Notes under the pieces: model-generated | Told to the model about the DNA's origin: nothing | The model's input: only the letters and a program-made list of their open reading frames with translations | The model's database searches: none | Shown: positions 9,332-18,001 of the stretch, one piece after another | Layout of the letters: the number at the start of each line of letters is the position of its first letter | Numbering within the stretch: the stretch's first letter is position 1 | Made by a program: the position numbers and the translations under genes | NCBI RefSeq assembly: GCF_016937655.1 | Contig: NZ_JAFHKL010000004.1 | Location: forward strand, 186,001-250,000 | Reading direction: 5' to 3' | From: Chromobacterium alkanivorans | GTDB taxonomy: Bacteria > Pseudomonadota > Gammaproteobacteria > Burkholderiales > Chromobacteriaceae | DNA length: 64,000 nt

Positions 9332-9349
9332 TGTCGCCCAGCGGCGACA
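9332..9349 (+). promoter_or_regulatory. GlrR-type upstream activator site 2
   Basis: TGTC (9332-9335), ten bases, GACA (9346-9349). The outer TGTCGCC / GGCGACA arms match site 1. The centres of the two sites are 66 bp apart, close to a whole number of helical turns, so two dimers could lie on the same DNA face. Confidence 0.75.
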
Positions 9350-9391
9350 AAACCCCCTCGCCCCGACCGGCCATTTCAGTCTTAAAAAACA

Positions 9392-9404
9392 CAAGCCATT
9401 GAAA
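9392..9404 (-). promoter_or_regulatory. candidate IHF site
   Basis: CAAGCCATTGAAA matches the reverse-complement IHF consensus YAANNNNTTGATW at every fixed position but one. It lies in an A-rich stretch between the activator sites and the sigma-54 promoter, where IHF normally bends the DNA. Confidence 0.5.
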
Positions 9405-9423
9405 AATAAAAACAAAACAAAGC

Positions 9424-9438
9424 TGGCACGCCTTTTGC
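9424..9438 (+). promoter_or_regulatory. sigma-54 promoter of the BON repeat protein gene
   Basis: TGGCACGCCTTTTGC has the -24 element TGGCAC (9424-9429) and the -12 element TTGC (9435-9438) at the invariant spacing (GG and GC separated by ten bases). Transcription should start near 9450, giving a leader of about 70 bases. Confidence 0.9.
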
Positions 9439-9519
9439 CATAGGGTAAGCGCAAATGATCGAAGCGCAACAGATTCAAGCGCAAGCGATGTGACTCACTC
9501 TCTCGAAAAGGCTAACCCC

Positions 9520-10206
9520 ATGAAGAAATCCACTCTTGCCATTGCTCTGATGACTTCCCTGCTGACCAGCGCCAGCTGGGCCGCCCAAGACGCCAGCGCT
9601 CCGGCCGGCGAAGCTCAACGCGCCACCTCCGCCAAGGCTGACGCCAGCGCACCGGCCGAACAAGCTCAACGCGCCACCGCCGCCAAAGGCGACGCCAGCG
9701 CTCCGGCCGAACAAGCTCAACGCGCCACCGCCGCCAAGGCTGACGCCAGTGCACCGGCCGAACAGGCTCAACGCGCCACCGCCGCCAAAGGCGACGCCAG
9801 CGCTCCGGCCGAACAGGCTCAACGCGCCACCGCCGCCAAGGGCGACGCCAGCGCTCCGGCCGAACAGGCTCAACGCGCCACCGCCGCCAAAGGCGACGCC
9901 AGCGCTCCGGCCGAACAGGCTCAACGCGCCACCGCCGCCAAAGGCGACGCCAGCGCCGCTGAAGCCCTGATCGCCGAAGCCGCGCCGAGCGCCGCCGCCG
10001 GTCTGAACCAGGCCGTGCAGGAAGCCGTGACCAAAGCCGCAGCCCAGGTTGGCGCCAATATCCAGACCAGCGTGAAGGCCGGCGAAGTCACCCTGAGCGG
10101 CACTGCGCCCAGCGAAGAAGCGCTGCGCCGCGTAGCCGAAGAAGCCTCCCGCGTGCCGGGCGTGACCTCGGTGCGCACCAACGTCAGCCTCAAGGCCGCC
10201 GGCTAA
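9520..10206 (+). CDS. secreted tandem-repeat protein with C-terminal BON domain
   Basis: 228 residues. A signal peptide (MKKSTLAIALMTSLLTSASWA) is followed by seven 17-residue Ala-rich repeats of type DASAPAEQAQRATAAKG and a C-terminal BON domain (roughly residues 165-228; VTLSGTAPSEEALRRVAEEA, then VPGVTSV). BON domains are found in periplasmic or outer-membrane proteins thought to contact membranes or hold the envelope together. The start at 9520 has AAGG upstream (9508-9511). Its promoter region carries two GlrR-like sites and a sigma-54 promoter, so it is probably controlled by the adjacent two-component system. The protein's own role is unknown. Confidence 0.85.
   Translation: MKKSTLAIALMTSLLTSASWAAQDASAPAGEAQRATSAKADASAPAEQAQRATAAKGDASAPAEQAQRATAAKADASAPAEQAQRATAAKGDASAPAEQAQRATAAKGDASAPAEQAQRATAAKGDASAPAEQAQRATAAKGDASAAEALIAEAAPSAAAGLNQAVQEAVTKAAAQVGANIQTSVKAGEVTLSGTAPSEEALRRVAEEASRVPGVTSVRTNVSLKAAG
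9589..9945 (+). repeat. seven tandem 51-bp repeats inside the BON protein gene
   Basis: Seven in-frame 51-bp units encode 17 residues each. Units 2-7 are almost identical at DNA level; unit 1 is more divergent (GE for EQ, TS for TA). Two unit types end in AKA or AKG. Such near-identity suggests recent copy-number change by slippage or recombination. Confidence 0.95.
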
Positions 10207-10326
10207 TACCGCTTTGATTCGTCGGCGCGCAGTCCGCCTGGCTCGCTTGCCCTGAACCGCCGCGCCGACCCACGCTTTACCCGGAGTCGTCCCAAGGAAC
10301 ACACGGAAGTGTGCCCGCCTCCATTC

Positions 10327-10351
10327 GCCGCCCTGATGGGCGGCTTTTTTT
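10327..10351 (+). terminator. rho-independent terminator of the BON protein gene
   Basis: GCCGCCC (10327-10333) pairs with GGGCGGC (10338-10344) around a TGAT loop, followed by seven Ts. It lies 120 bases after the stop codon. The intervening stretch shows one small hairpin (CACAC/GTGTG) and no gene. Confidence 0.88.
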
Positions 10352-10364
10352 ATCCGCGGCCCGA

Positions 10365-11174
10365 CTAGCGTTTCCCGCCGGCCCACACCGCGGCGGCGGC
10401 CTCTTCCCTGCTCATATAGCGGTTGATCAGACGCAACATGGTGCCGTCGCGGTTCATGCCGTCCACCAACAGGCGCCATGCCCTGGCTTCGGCTTCCGGG
10501 AATGTCCGCTTGGTCAGCACCAGGCTGCGCGGACTGGGCGCGTCGTCCTTCTCCCAGTCGGCCACTCTCACCTTGTCGTCCAAACCATGCTGTCTGATTT
10601 TCTGCCGATACACCATGGGCGTGGAGAAAATGCCCGCGACGCGGCGCTGATCCAGCATGCGGAACAGGACGTCCTCCTCCGCCACTTCCACCAAACGACG
10701 CTGCACGCCCAATTGCACCACCAGAGGATCGAAATAACGGCTGGTGCTATAGCTGCGCACAATCGCCCAGCGGCTGGACGGCGCGTCCCGGATGAAAGCC
10801 TCCATCGAGCGGATGGAGTCGGGCACATCGATAGACAAAACCGCGTACTGGCGCAATTGGATGTAGTTGAGAAACCAATAGATTTTGCTGCGTTCCGGGG
10901 TCTCGATCGCGGAGCCGGTCATATCCAGCGAGCCGGCCTCCAGCTCCTGCCAGATGCGGGCCCGCGGCATCACCACGAACTCGAACTCGCAGCCGCTGCG
11001 CCGGCGCAACTCCTCCGCCACGTCCCGATCCAGTCCGCGGCCGGCGCTGTAGAACTGGCCGATTTCGTAAAAAGCGAAACGGATAGGCCGCGGCGGACAC
11101 GACACGCCGCTGTGGACGCCGCCGGCCCAGCAGGCCGCCAGCAACAGACATGCTCGCGCCAGTCCTGTTTTCAC
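10365..11174 (-). CDS. periplasmic family-3 solute-binding-like protein
   Basis: Resembles the amino-acid-binding (SBP family 3) fold: IRFAFYEIGQFYS at the N-terminus, then GLDRDVAEELRRRSGCEFEFVVMPRARIWQELEAG and a TGSAIETPERSKIYWFL segment, as in PAAT-type periplasmic receptors. The start is uncertain. GTG at 11174 follows GGGAGG and gives a good signal peptide (KTGLARACLLLAACWAGGVHS, 269 residues in total); an ATG at 11213 would add 13 residues. No transporter genes are adjacent, so it may be a stand-alone sensor or scavenging receptor. Ligand unknown. Confidence 0.7.
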   Translation of the reverse strand: MKTGLARACLLLAACWAGGVHSGVSCPPRPIRFAFYEIGQFYSAGRGLDRDVAEELRRRSGCEFEFVVMPRARIWQELEAGSLDMTGSAIETPERSKIYWFLNYIQLRQYAVLSIDVPDSIRSMEAFIRDAPSSRWAIVRSYSTSRYFDPLVVQLGVQRRLVEVAEEDVLFRMLDQRRVAGIFSTPMVYRQKIRQHGLDDKVRVADWEKDDAPSPRSLVLTKRTFPEAEARAWRLLVDGMNRDGTMLRLINRYMSREEAAAAVWAGGKR

Positions 11175-11261
11175 GGTGGGTACGCCTCCCGGCCATGCCG
11201 GATTCATCGCCATGCCCAGCGCACGGCACTCCCCACTATAGGCAAAGCGCCGCCGGCTTTA

Positions 11262-11403
11262 AGAACCTGTTTACGATCTGCTACGCATCGGCGATACGGC
11301 GTTGAAACCGTCTTCAAAATGCTCATGTACCATTTGTACATTCCGCTTTCTCAGCCATTTTCGCCTTGTCTCGCTCTTGCTCGCGAGATCGTAAACACGT
11401 TCT
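11262..11403 (-). repeat. dispersed intergenic repeat, copy 1
   Basis: A 142-bp element bounded by 18-bp imperfect inverted ends (AGAACCTGTTTACGATCT at 11262 against AGATCGTAAACACGTTCT at 11386-11403). The interior, read on the minus strand, carries GCGAGCAAGAGCGAGAC, AGGCGAAAA, AGCGGAATGTAC and GCATTTTG, shared with copies near 28.3 and 31.5 kb. It lies 18 bases beyond the 3' end of ruvA. Confidence 0.85.
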
Positions 11404-11421
11404 AAGAGCCAGCTAGCGTTT

Positions 11422-12015
11422 TCAGAACTTCATCAAGCTCTTCAAGGCGAGACGCACGCCCTCGCTCACCGTCACGTCGGCCGGCAGCCCCTTGGTGGCG
11501 GCCGCGGCCTCCTTCTCGTTGTAACCCAAGGCCAGCAAGGCGTTGACGATGTCGCCCTTCTCATCCGGCGTGGCGGCGAAGGCCAGGCCTCCCGGCGCGG
11601 TCAGATTGCTGCCGGTGGCCAGTTTGCCGCGCAATTCCAGCACCAGCCGCTCGGCGGTCTTCTTGCCTATGCCCGGCACCGCGGACAAGCGCTTGATGTC
11701 CTCGCTGGCCACCGCCACCGCCAGATCGTCGGTGGTCATGCCGGAAAGAATGGCCAGGGCGATCTTGGCGCCGATGCCGGTCACCTTGACCAATTGCCGG
11801 AAGGTCTGGCGGTCCTCCTTGGAGGCGAAGCCGAACAGCAGATGAGCGTCCTCCCGCACCACCAGCTGGGTAAACAAAGTGACTTTCTGGCCCAGCGCCG
11901 GCAGTTGGTAAAACGTGGTCATCGGCACATCGAGTTCATAGCCGACGCCGTTGACGTCCAGCACCACTTGCGGCGGCAGCTTTTCCAGAAGATTGCCGCT
12001 CAGGCGTCCGATCAT
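11422..12015 (-). CDS. ruvA: Holliday junction-binding protein RuvA
   Basis: 197 residues. RuvA forms tetramers on four-way junctions and loads RuvB. The OB-fold domain starts [28 protein letters not shown]. The helix-hairpin-helix pair follows ([15 protein letters not shown] and [20 protein letters not shown]), and the short C-terminal domain that contacts RuvB closes the protein ([12 protein letters not shown]). It is 39 bases downstream of ruvC and surely co-transcribed with it. ruvB is separate, at 3.9-4.9 kb. Confidence 0.97.
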   Translation of the reverse strand: MIGRLSGNLLEKLPPQVVLDVNGVGYELDVPMTTFYQLPALGQKVTLFTQLVVREDAHLLFGFASKEDRQTFRQLVKVTGIGAKIALAILSGMTTDDLAVAVASEDIKRLSAVPGIGKKTAERLVLELRGKLATGSNLTAPGGLAFAATPDEKGDIVNALLALGYNEKEAAAATKGLPADVTVSEGVRLALKSLMKF

Positions 12016-12054
12016 GTTCAGGTTCTTTCTATAAAGCGATAACAGGCGCGCCGG

Positions 12055-12606
12055 CTACACCAGCCGGCCGCCGCGGATTTTCAGGCCGCTTTGCGCCAAC
12101 TGGCCCAGAGCGCCGGCGCTGAGATTGGCGTGCGCCAGGGCCACCGCCAGCGCGTCGGCGGCATCGGCCTGCGGCGTGCCGGACAGGTTCAGCATCCGCA
12201 CCACCATGTGCTGCACCTGCTCCTTGGCGGCCTTGCCGTGACCGGCGACGGACTGCTTGACCTGCAGCGCGGTGTATTCCGCCACCGGCAGATCCCGCAA
12301 CACCAGCGCGGAAATGCAGGCGCCGCGCGCCTGGCCCAACATCAGCGTGGCCGCCGGATTGACGTTGACGAACACCTGCTCGATCGCCGCCGCCTGCGGC
12401 CGGTAGGTATCGATCACGCCGAACAGGCCGTCGACGATCACGCGTATGCGCTCGCTCAAAGGCGCGCCCGGAGGCGTGCGGATGCAGCCGGAGGCCACGT
12501 AATGGCGCTGCTGGCCCAATAGGTCTATCACCCCGAAGCCGGTGATGCGGCTGCCGGGATCGATGCCGAGAATCCGACGCGCGCCCGGAAGAGACGGAGC
12601 CGACAT
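12055..12606 (-). CDS. ruvC: Holliday junction resolvase RuvC
   Basis: A 183-residue endonuclease that cleaves Holliday junctions symmetrically. Catalytic acids are visible in [20 protein letters not shown] and [12 protein letters not shown]. The start ATG at 12606 gives [18 protein letters not shown]; longer in-frame extensions run into murU. It lies four bases after the murU stop, so ruvC and ruvA appear to be distal genes of an amgK-murU-ruvC-ruvA transcript. This links recombination repair genes to cell-wall recycling genes by transcription only; no functional link is implied. Confidence 0.96.
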   Translation of the reverse strand: MSAPSLPGARRILGIDPGSRITGFGVIDLLGQQRHYVASGCIRTPPGAPLSERIRVIVDGLFGVIDTYRPQAAAIEQVFVNVNPAATLMLGQARGACISALVLRDLPVAEYTALQVKQSVAGHGKAAKEQVQHMVVRMLNLSGTPQADAADALAVALAHANLSAGALGQLAQSGLKIRGGRLV

Positions 12607-12610
12607 CGCC

Positions 12611-13318
12611 TCAGACCAGGCCGGCGCGCAGCTGCGCGTCCAACTGCTGCAATTGCTGCGGCGTGCCCACATTGTGCCAGACGCCGCTGAAGTACTCGCC
12701 GCTGGCTCGCTCCGCCGCGATCGCCGCATCGTAGAACGGACGCATCGGCGCGAAACGGCCAGCGGAGAGACCGGCGAACATCCGGGTATCGTAGAGACCG
12801 ATGCTGGAGAAGGTCAGCATGCGCGCGCCGTCCGCGCGCAGACAGCCGTCCGGCTCCAGCGCGAAATCGCCGCCGGCATGGAAGGCCGGGTTGTCCGTCA
12901 TCACCAAGTGCATGGCCGGCTCCTCGCTGCGCTCCAGCGCGTCCAAACGCGGCAGCAGACCTGCGTAGTCGTAATCGGTGTAAATGTCCGCCGCCACGCA
13001 CAGAAAGGCGCGCTCTCTCCCCGCTCGCAACATGGGCAAGGCCTTGGCGATGCCGCCGGCGGTTTCCAAGGCTTCGCCCTCGGCGGAGTAAGCGATGCGC
13101 GCGCCGAAGCGGCCGCCGTCGCCCAGCGTCTGTTCGATCTGCGCGCCGAGCCAGGCGTGGTTGATCACGATGTCGGCGAAGCCGGCCGCCACCAGGCGCT
13201 CGATCTGCCAGACGATCAAGGGCTTGCCGCCCACCGTCAGCAGAGGCTTGGGCGCATGGTCGGTCAGCGGCCGCATCCGCTCGCCGCGGCCGGCCGCCAG
13301 AATCATGGCTATCGGCAT
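12611..13318 (-). CDS. murU: N-acetylmuramate 1-phosphate uridylyltransferase
   Basis: 235 residues, nucleotidyltransferase fold. The N-terminal [15 protein letters not shown] loop binds the nucleotide; [13 protein letters not shown] is the substrate segment. It lies two bases downstream of the amgK stop. By the pathway known in Pseudomonas putida, AmgK phosphorylates MurNAc at C1 and MurU converts it to UDP-MurNAc, bypassing de novo MurA/MurB synthesis. The pair next to lptD-surA-pdxA matches that organism's order, which supports MurU over a sugar-nucleotide synthase for LPS or capsule. Confidence 0.88.
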   Translation of the reverse strand: MPIAMILAAGRGERMRPLTDHAPKPLLTVGGKPLIVWQIERLVAAGFADIVINHAWLGAQIEQTLGDGGRFGARIAYSAEGEALETAGGIAKALPMLRAGRERAFLCVAADIYTDYDYAGLLPRLDALERSEEPAMHLVMTDNPAFHAGGDFALEPDGCLRADGARMLTFSSIGLYDTRMFAGLSAGRFAPMRPFYDAAIAAERASGEYFSGVWHNVGTPQQLQQLDAQLRAGLV

Positions 13319-13320
13319 GC

Positions 13321-14352
13321 TCACCCCTTGTAGCTCAATAACGGATAGGTCGACTGCAGTTCTTCGTCGGTCTGATCCTTGCCCACCAGCTGCAACAGCA
13401 GTTGATAGAACGGCGCCAGCTCCTGGTAACGGCGGGTGGTCCGTTTCAGGTATTTGATGAAACGCGGTATTTCGGCGCGGTATTTGTCCTTGCCGTCGCG
13501 GTGGAACAGGCGCGCGAAGATGCCGGCCACTTTCAGGTGACGCTGCACCCCCATCCATTCGAAGTCGCGATAGAAGACGTCGAACTCGGCCGGCACCGGC
13601 AGGCCGGCGGCGCGCGCCTTTTCCCAATAGCGGATCGCGATGTCGAGCACGAAGGGCTCGTCCCACTCGATGAAGGCGTCGCGCAGCAGGCTGACGATGT
13701 CGTAGCTGATCGGGCCGTACACCGCGTCCTGGAAATCCAGCACCCCGGGCTTGCCCGGCGTCAGCATCAGGTTGCGCACGATGAAGTCCCTGTGCACGAA
13801 CACCTTGGACTGGGCCTGCAACACCGGCAACAAGGCCTTGACCCCGGCGTCCCACAGCTGGCGCTGGGCGAAAGTCAGCGTCTGCCCCAGCTCCTTGGCG
13901 CAGAACCATTCAGGAAACAGCGCAAGCTCGCGCGTCAGCAGCGCTTCGTCGTATTCCGGCAACACTCCCGGCCGGCTGGCGGACTGGATCTCCACCAGGG
14001 TGTCCAGCGCCTCCAGCAGCAAATGACGCTGCACCGGTTCGCGCGCATCGTGCTCCAAGGCTGCCAGATAGGTCACCCGGCCCAGGTCCTCCAACAACAG
14101 CAAGCCCTGCTCGCGATCGCGCGCCAGCAGCTTGGGAACATTGACCATGGCGAAAACGTCGCGCACTTGCACATAGGCGTCGGTGCTCATTTTTTCCGGC
14201 GGCGCGTCCATCACGATGCAACTCGCGCCGTCCGGCCAGGTCGCACGGAAGTAGCGCCGGAAGTCGGCATCCGCGGCCGCGAATTCGAGCCCGATGTCCT
14301 GTCCCGGGTACAAATCCGCCAGCCATTTTTTAATGAGTTCCTGTCTATGCAT
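13321..14352 (-). CDS. amgK: N-acetylmuramate/N-acetylglucosamine 1-kinase
   Basis: 343 residues of the aminoglycoside-phosphotransferase fold. The catalytic loop is VFVHRDFIVRNLM (Brenner-type HxD with downstream Asn) and the metal-binding Asp is in GVLDFQDAVYGP. AmgK makes MurNAc-1-phosphate, the substrate of MurU, in peptidoglycan recycling. It is divergent from lptD with about 60 bases between their starts. The short intergenic region must hold both promoters. Presence of this pair generally means intrinsic low-level fosfomycin tolerance, which is family knowledge and not shown here. Confidence 0.88.
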   Translation of the reverse strand: MHRQELIKKWLADLYPGQDIGLEFAAADADFRRYFRATWPDGASCIVMDAPPEKMSTDAYVQVRDVFAMVNVPKLLARDREQGLLLLEDLGRVTYLAALEHDAREPVQRHLLLEALDTLVEIQSASRPGVLPEYDEALLTRELALFPEWFCAKELGQTLTFAQRQLWDAGVKALLPVLQAQSKVFVHRDFIVRNLMLTPGKPGVLDFQDAVYGPISYDIVSLLRDAFIEWDEPFVLDIAIRYWEKARAAGLPVPAEFDVFYRDFEWMGVQRHLKVAGIFARLFHRDGKDKYRAEIPRFIKYLKRTTRRYQELAPFYQLLLQLVGKDQTDEELQSTYPLLSYKG

Positions 14353-14414
14353 GTCGCTTCGTCTTGGTGCTGATAGAATTGGCTGATTTTATACTGCCCC
14401 GCCGCCCCTTAGAT

Positions 14415-16700
14415 ATGGCTTTGTGCATGCCCAGAATCAAACCCAATCCGCTGGCCCTGGCGCTGGCGGCCGCGTTTTCCTTGCAGCCGGCGTTGGCGCT
14501 GGCCGATGAAGACGCCCCGATCGCCCTGCCCACCCCGCCCAAGGCCGAAGGCCAGACCCACGTCACCGCCGACGATATGGACGGCGAGATGAACGTGGAG
14601 CTTAAAGCCCGCGGCAACGTGGTGGTCACCCGCGACGACCAGAAGCTGGAGTCCGACTGGCTGGACTATTACCAGAACAAGGACAGGATCAAGGCCGGCG
14701 ACCGTTTCAAGATGACGCGCGGCGTCGACGTGGTCACCGGCACCACGCTGGATTACAACGTCGCCAACTACAGCGGCACCGGCATGGACCCGGTGTTCGC
14801 GATGGGCAAACCGGCGCCGGCCGCCAAGGGCGCGCCGGCAAGCGCCCGCCCGATGAGCACGGTGCCGATGCGCGGCGACGGCCAGCAGGTGGACTTCCGC
14901 GGCCAAAACCAGTATCGGGTCTACAACAGCCGCATCAACAGCTGCGAGCCCGGCGACGACTCTTGGTATCTGAATTCCTCGCTGCTGGACCTCGACTACG
15001 TCAACGGCGTCGGCACCGCCCGCAACGCCAGGCTGAACTTCTACGGCGTGCCCATTCTGTACACGCCGTGGATGGATTTCCCGCTCAACGGCAACCGCAA
15101 GAGCGGCTTCCTGCCGCCCACTTTCAAGACCGGCAGCAACGGCACCGAGGTCGCGCTACCCTATTACTGGAATATCGCGCCCAACTACGACGCGACCATC
15201 ACTCCGCACTTCAACGACAAGCACGGCCCCATGCTGGGCGCGGAGTTCCGCTATCTGCAGCCCAACTACTCCGGCTCGGTTTACACAGAGCAACTGCCCA
15301 AGGACAAGGTCACCGACAAGAACCGCTACGCTTGGTACGCGACACATGGCCAGACATTGGCGCCGGGCCTGACCTTCGGCTACAACGCCAACTACGTCTC
15401 CGACCCCAACTACTTCAAGGATTTCGGCGACCGCCTCAGCATCGCCACCAACGTCAACCTGGTACGCGAAGCCTGGCTCAGCTACGGCTTCGGCTGGCAG
15501 GGCGGCTCGGCCAACGCCACCTTGCGCGCACAACGCTATCAGACCCTGCTGGAAAACCCCGCGCCAGGCGACATTCCCTACGCGCGGTTGCCGCAGCTGA
15601 CTTTCACCGCCAACCAGCAACTGCCACAAGGCTTTAGCGCCAATTTGCAAAGCGAGTTGACTCGCTTCTCGCATCCGACGCTGCAGACCGGCGACCGCCT
15701 GGTCGCCTATCCCAGCCTGACCTGGAGCCTGGACAAGAGCTGGGGCTTTCTGCGGCCTAAGATCGGCCTCCATCTGACCGAATATAATCTGGACGCCTTG
15801 CCCGGCCAGCAGAGTCGTTCGGTGTCGCGCAGCCTGCCCATCTTCAGCACCGACGCCGGCCTCTACTTCGACCGCGACACCGAGTTCCTGGGTCAGGACC
15901 ACCTGTTGACGCTGGAGCCACGCTTGTTCTACGTCAATATTCCGACCCGCAGCCAAAACAATCTGCCCAATTTCGACACTTCGGAAAACGATTTCAATTT
16001 CGCGCAGCTGTTTACTGAAAACCGCTTTTCCGGCTCCGACCGCATCAACGGCGCCAATCAGTTAACCACAGCGCTGACCAGTCGCTTGATCAGTCAGGAA
16101 AACGGCATGGAACGAATCCGGCTGACGGTGGGCAAGCGCTACTACTTCAACCAAGACGACATCACTCTGGCTGGTATTCCACAACAGCGCACCGTCAGCG
16201 GCTCCAATCTGTTGCTGGGCGCCGGCGGCGATCTGGCCCAGGGCTGGCGACTGGACAGCTCCTACGAATGGAATGAGGCGCTGAAAACCACCGAGCGCTA
16301 CAATGCCCAGCTGCGCTACAACCCGGCGCCCGGCAAGGTGCTCAGCGCGCGCTACCGCTACGGCCGTTACGAGCAACAAGACAACACTTCGCTCTACGGT
16401 CCGCTGCGCCAGATCGACATCGGCGCTCAATGGCCGATCGCCAAGAAATGGTATGCCTTGGGCCGCTACAACTACTCGCTGGCCGACCGCAAGCCGCTGG
16501 AACAACTGGCCGGATTCGAGTACAACGACGGTTGCTGGTCGGCGCGGCTGGTCGGCCAACGCTATGTCAGCGATCTGACCACCACCAAGAACGCCATTTA
16601 TTTCCAGCTGGAATTCAAGGGCCTTGGCGGCTTCGGCAACAATCCGCTCAACACGCTGAAGCTGGCGATTCCCGGCTATAGCAAGACTAACGATTTATAA
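14415..16700 (+). CDS. lptD: LPS-assembly outer-membrane protein LptD
   Basis: About 761 residues; a 784-residue protein in E. coli. A signal peptide ends near ALALA. The N-terminal OstA/LptA-like domain (VTADDMDGEMNVELKARGNVVVTRDDQKLESDWLDYY) receives LPS from LptA, and the rest is the large beta-barrel that inserts LPS with LptE. Cysteines remain in NSCEPGDD and NDGCWSAR; the E. coli CC pair is a single Cys here, so only one inter-domain disulfide is likely. ATG at 14415 or 14427 could be the start; neither has a strong ribosome site. It is followed closely by surA, whose product folds LptD. Confidence 0.95.
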   Translation: MALCMPRIKPNPLALALAAAFSLQPALALADEDAPIALPTPPKAEGQTHVTADDMDGEMNVELKARGNVVVTRDDQKLESDWLDYYQNKDRIKAGDRFKMTRGVDVVTGTTLDYNVANYSGTGMDPVFAMGKPAPAAKGAPASARPMSTVPMRGDGQQVDFRGQNQYRVYNSRINSCEPGDDSWYLNSSLLDLDYVNGVGTARNARLNFYGVPILYTPWMDFPLNGNRKSGFLPPTFKTGSNGTEVALPYYWNIAPNYDATITPHFNDKHGPMLGAEFRYLQPNYSGSVYTEQLPKDKVTDKNRYAWYATHGQTLAPGLTFGYNANYVSDPNYFKDFGDRLSIATNVNLVREAWLSYGFGWQGGSANATLRAQRYQTLLENPAPGDIPYARLPQLTFTANQQLPQGFSANLQSELTRFSHPTLQTGDRLVAYPSLTWSLDKSWGFLRPKIGLHLTEYNLDALPGQQSRSVSRSLPIFSTDAGLYFDRDTEFLGQDHLLTLEPRLFYVNIPTRSQNNLPNFDTSENDFNFAQLFTENRFSGSDRINGANQLTTALTSRLISQENGMERIRLTVGKRYYFNQDDITLAGIPQQRTVSGSNLLLGAGGDLAQGWRLDSSYEWNEALKTTERYNAQLRYNPAPGKVLSARYRYGRYEQQDNTSLYGPLRQIDIGAQWPIAKKWYALGRYNYSLADRKPLEQLAGFEYNDGCWSARLVGQRYVSDLTTTKNAIYFQLEFKGLGGFGNNPLNTLKLAIPGYSKTNDL

Positions 16701-16703
16701 GCG

Positions 16704-17999
16704 ATGATCATGAAACAGACTCTGCTCGCCCTGCTGCTGGCCGGCGCCCTGCAAGGCGCCGTCGCCGCTCCCGCCGCCCCGGTCAAAGAAGTGGACCGCA
16801 TCGTCGCGGTGGTCAACAAGAACGTGATCACCTGGCTGGACCTGCAAGCCCGCGTCGACGAGGCGATCAAGCAATTGCAGGCTCAGAACGTGACGCCGCC
16901 GGCACGCGCCGTGTTGGAAAAACAGATGCTGGAACAGATGATCACCGAGGAGGTTCAGCTGCAGTACGCCGCCAGCGGCGGCCTGCGCATCGACGACGCC
17001 GCGGTGGATCAGGCGGTGGCGAACCTGGCCAAGCAGAACAAGATGGACGTGGCCGGCCTGAAAGCCCAACTGGCCAAGGAGGGCCTCGCTTTCGACAAGC
17101 TGCGCGCCGAAGTGCGCAAGGAACTGACCATCGCGCGCCTGCGCGACAGCGAAGTCGCCGCCAAGGTCAACGTCAACGAGACCGAAGTCGACCAGGTGCT
17201 GAAAAGCGCGCAGAGCGGCAACCGCGCCGAATACCACCTGGCCAGCGTCCTGATCAACGTCCCCGAACGCGCCGACGCCAAGCAGATCGACGCCCTGTCG
17301 AAGAAAGCGGAAAAAGCCTTGGCTGAGCTGGACGCGGGCCAACCCTTCGCCAAGGTGTCGGCCAGCTACTCCGACGCCCCCAACGCGCTGAAAGGCGGCG
17401 ACATGGGCTGGCGCAGCGCGGTATCGCTGCCGGTTGAGTTCGTGCAGATGCTGGAACAGCTGAAGACCGGCCAGCACACCAATGTGATCCGCACCCAGCA
17501 AGGCTTCTTCATCTTCCAATTGCAGAACAAGCGCGACAGCGGCGCGCCGATGATGGTGGAGCAATACAATGTGCGCCACATCCTGATCCGCACCAACGAG
17601 GCGGTGTCGGCCAACGACGCCAAGACCCGCATCGAGCAGGTGCGCGACCGCATCCAGCGCGGCGCCAAGTTCGCCGACATGGCCAAGCTCTACTCCGAAG
17701 ACGGCAGCAACGCCAAGGGCGGCGATCTGGGCTGGGTCAACCTGGGCGATCTGGTGCCGGATTTTGAAAGCGCAATGACGCAGCTGCCTATCGGGCAGCT
17801 GTCGCAGCCGGTGCGCACGCCCTTCGGCTGGCATTTGATCCTGGTGGAAGGCAAGCGCAATCAGGACGTGTCCGGCGACCGCGAGCGGCTGGCGATCAAA
17901 CAGCAGATCCGTTCCCGCAAGATAGAGCAGGCGTACGCCGACTGGGTGCGCCAGTTGCGCGACTCCGCCTTCGTCGAAGAACGGCTGGACGAGAAGTAA
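16704..17999 (+). CDS. surA: periplasmic peptidyl-prolyl isomerase and chaperone SurA
   Basis: 431 residues. A signal peptide ([19 protein letters not shown]) is followed by a helical N-terminal domain ([18 protein letters not shown]), two parvulin domains (about residues 175-280 with ALKGGDMGW, and 290-395 with NAKGGDLGW) and a C-terminal helix. It chaperones outer-membrane beta-barrels, including LptD, to the BAM complex. It lies three bases after lptD and two bases before pdxA, a conserved proteobacterial operon. Confidence 0.96.
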   Translation: MIMKQTLLALLLAGALQGAVAAPAAPVKEVDRIVAVVNKNVITWLDLQARVDEAIKQLQAQNVTPPARAVLEKQMLEQMITEEVQLQYAASGGLRIDDAAVDQAVANLAKQNKMDVAGLKAQLAKEGLAFDKLRAEVRKELTIARLRDSEVAAKVNVNETEVDQVLKSAQSGNRAEYHLASVLINVPERADAKQIDALSKKAEKALAELDAGQPFAKVSASYSDAPNALKGGDMGWRSAVSLPVEFVQMLEQLKTGQHTNVIRTQQGFFIFQLQNKRDSGAPMMVEQYNVRHILIRTNEAVSANDAKTRIEQVRDRIQRGAKFADMAKLYSEDGSNAKGGDLGWVNLGDLVPDFESAMTQLPIGQLSQPVRTPFGWHLILVEGKRNQDVSGDRERLAIKQQIRSRKIEQAYADWVRQLRDSAFVEERLDEK

Positions 18000-18001
18000 A
18001 C

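Noticed and set aside
9589-9945. 51-bp tandem repeats as a CRISPR array
   Set aside because: The units are contiguous without spacers and are in frame inside a coding sequence.
9475-10479. 334-residue Gly-rich minus-strand frame over the BON repeat gene
   Set aside because: It is the complement of the 51-bp repeats. The plus strand has the signal peptide, BON domain, ribosome site and a sigma-54 promoter.
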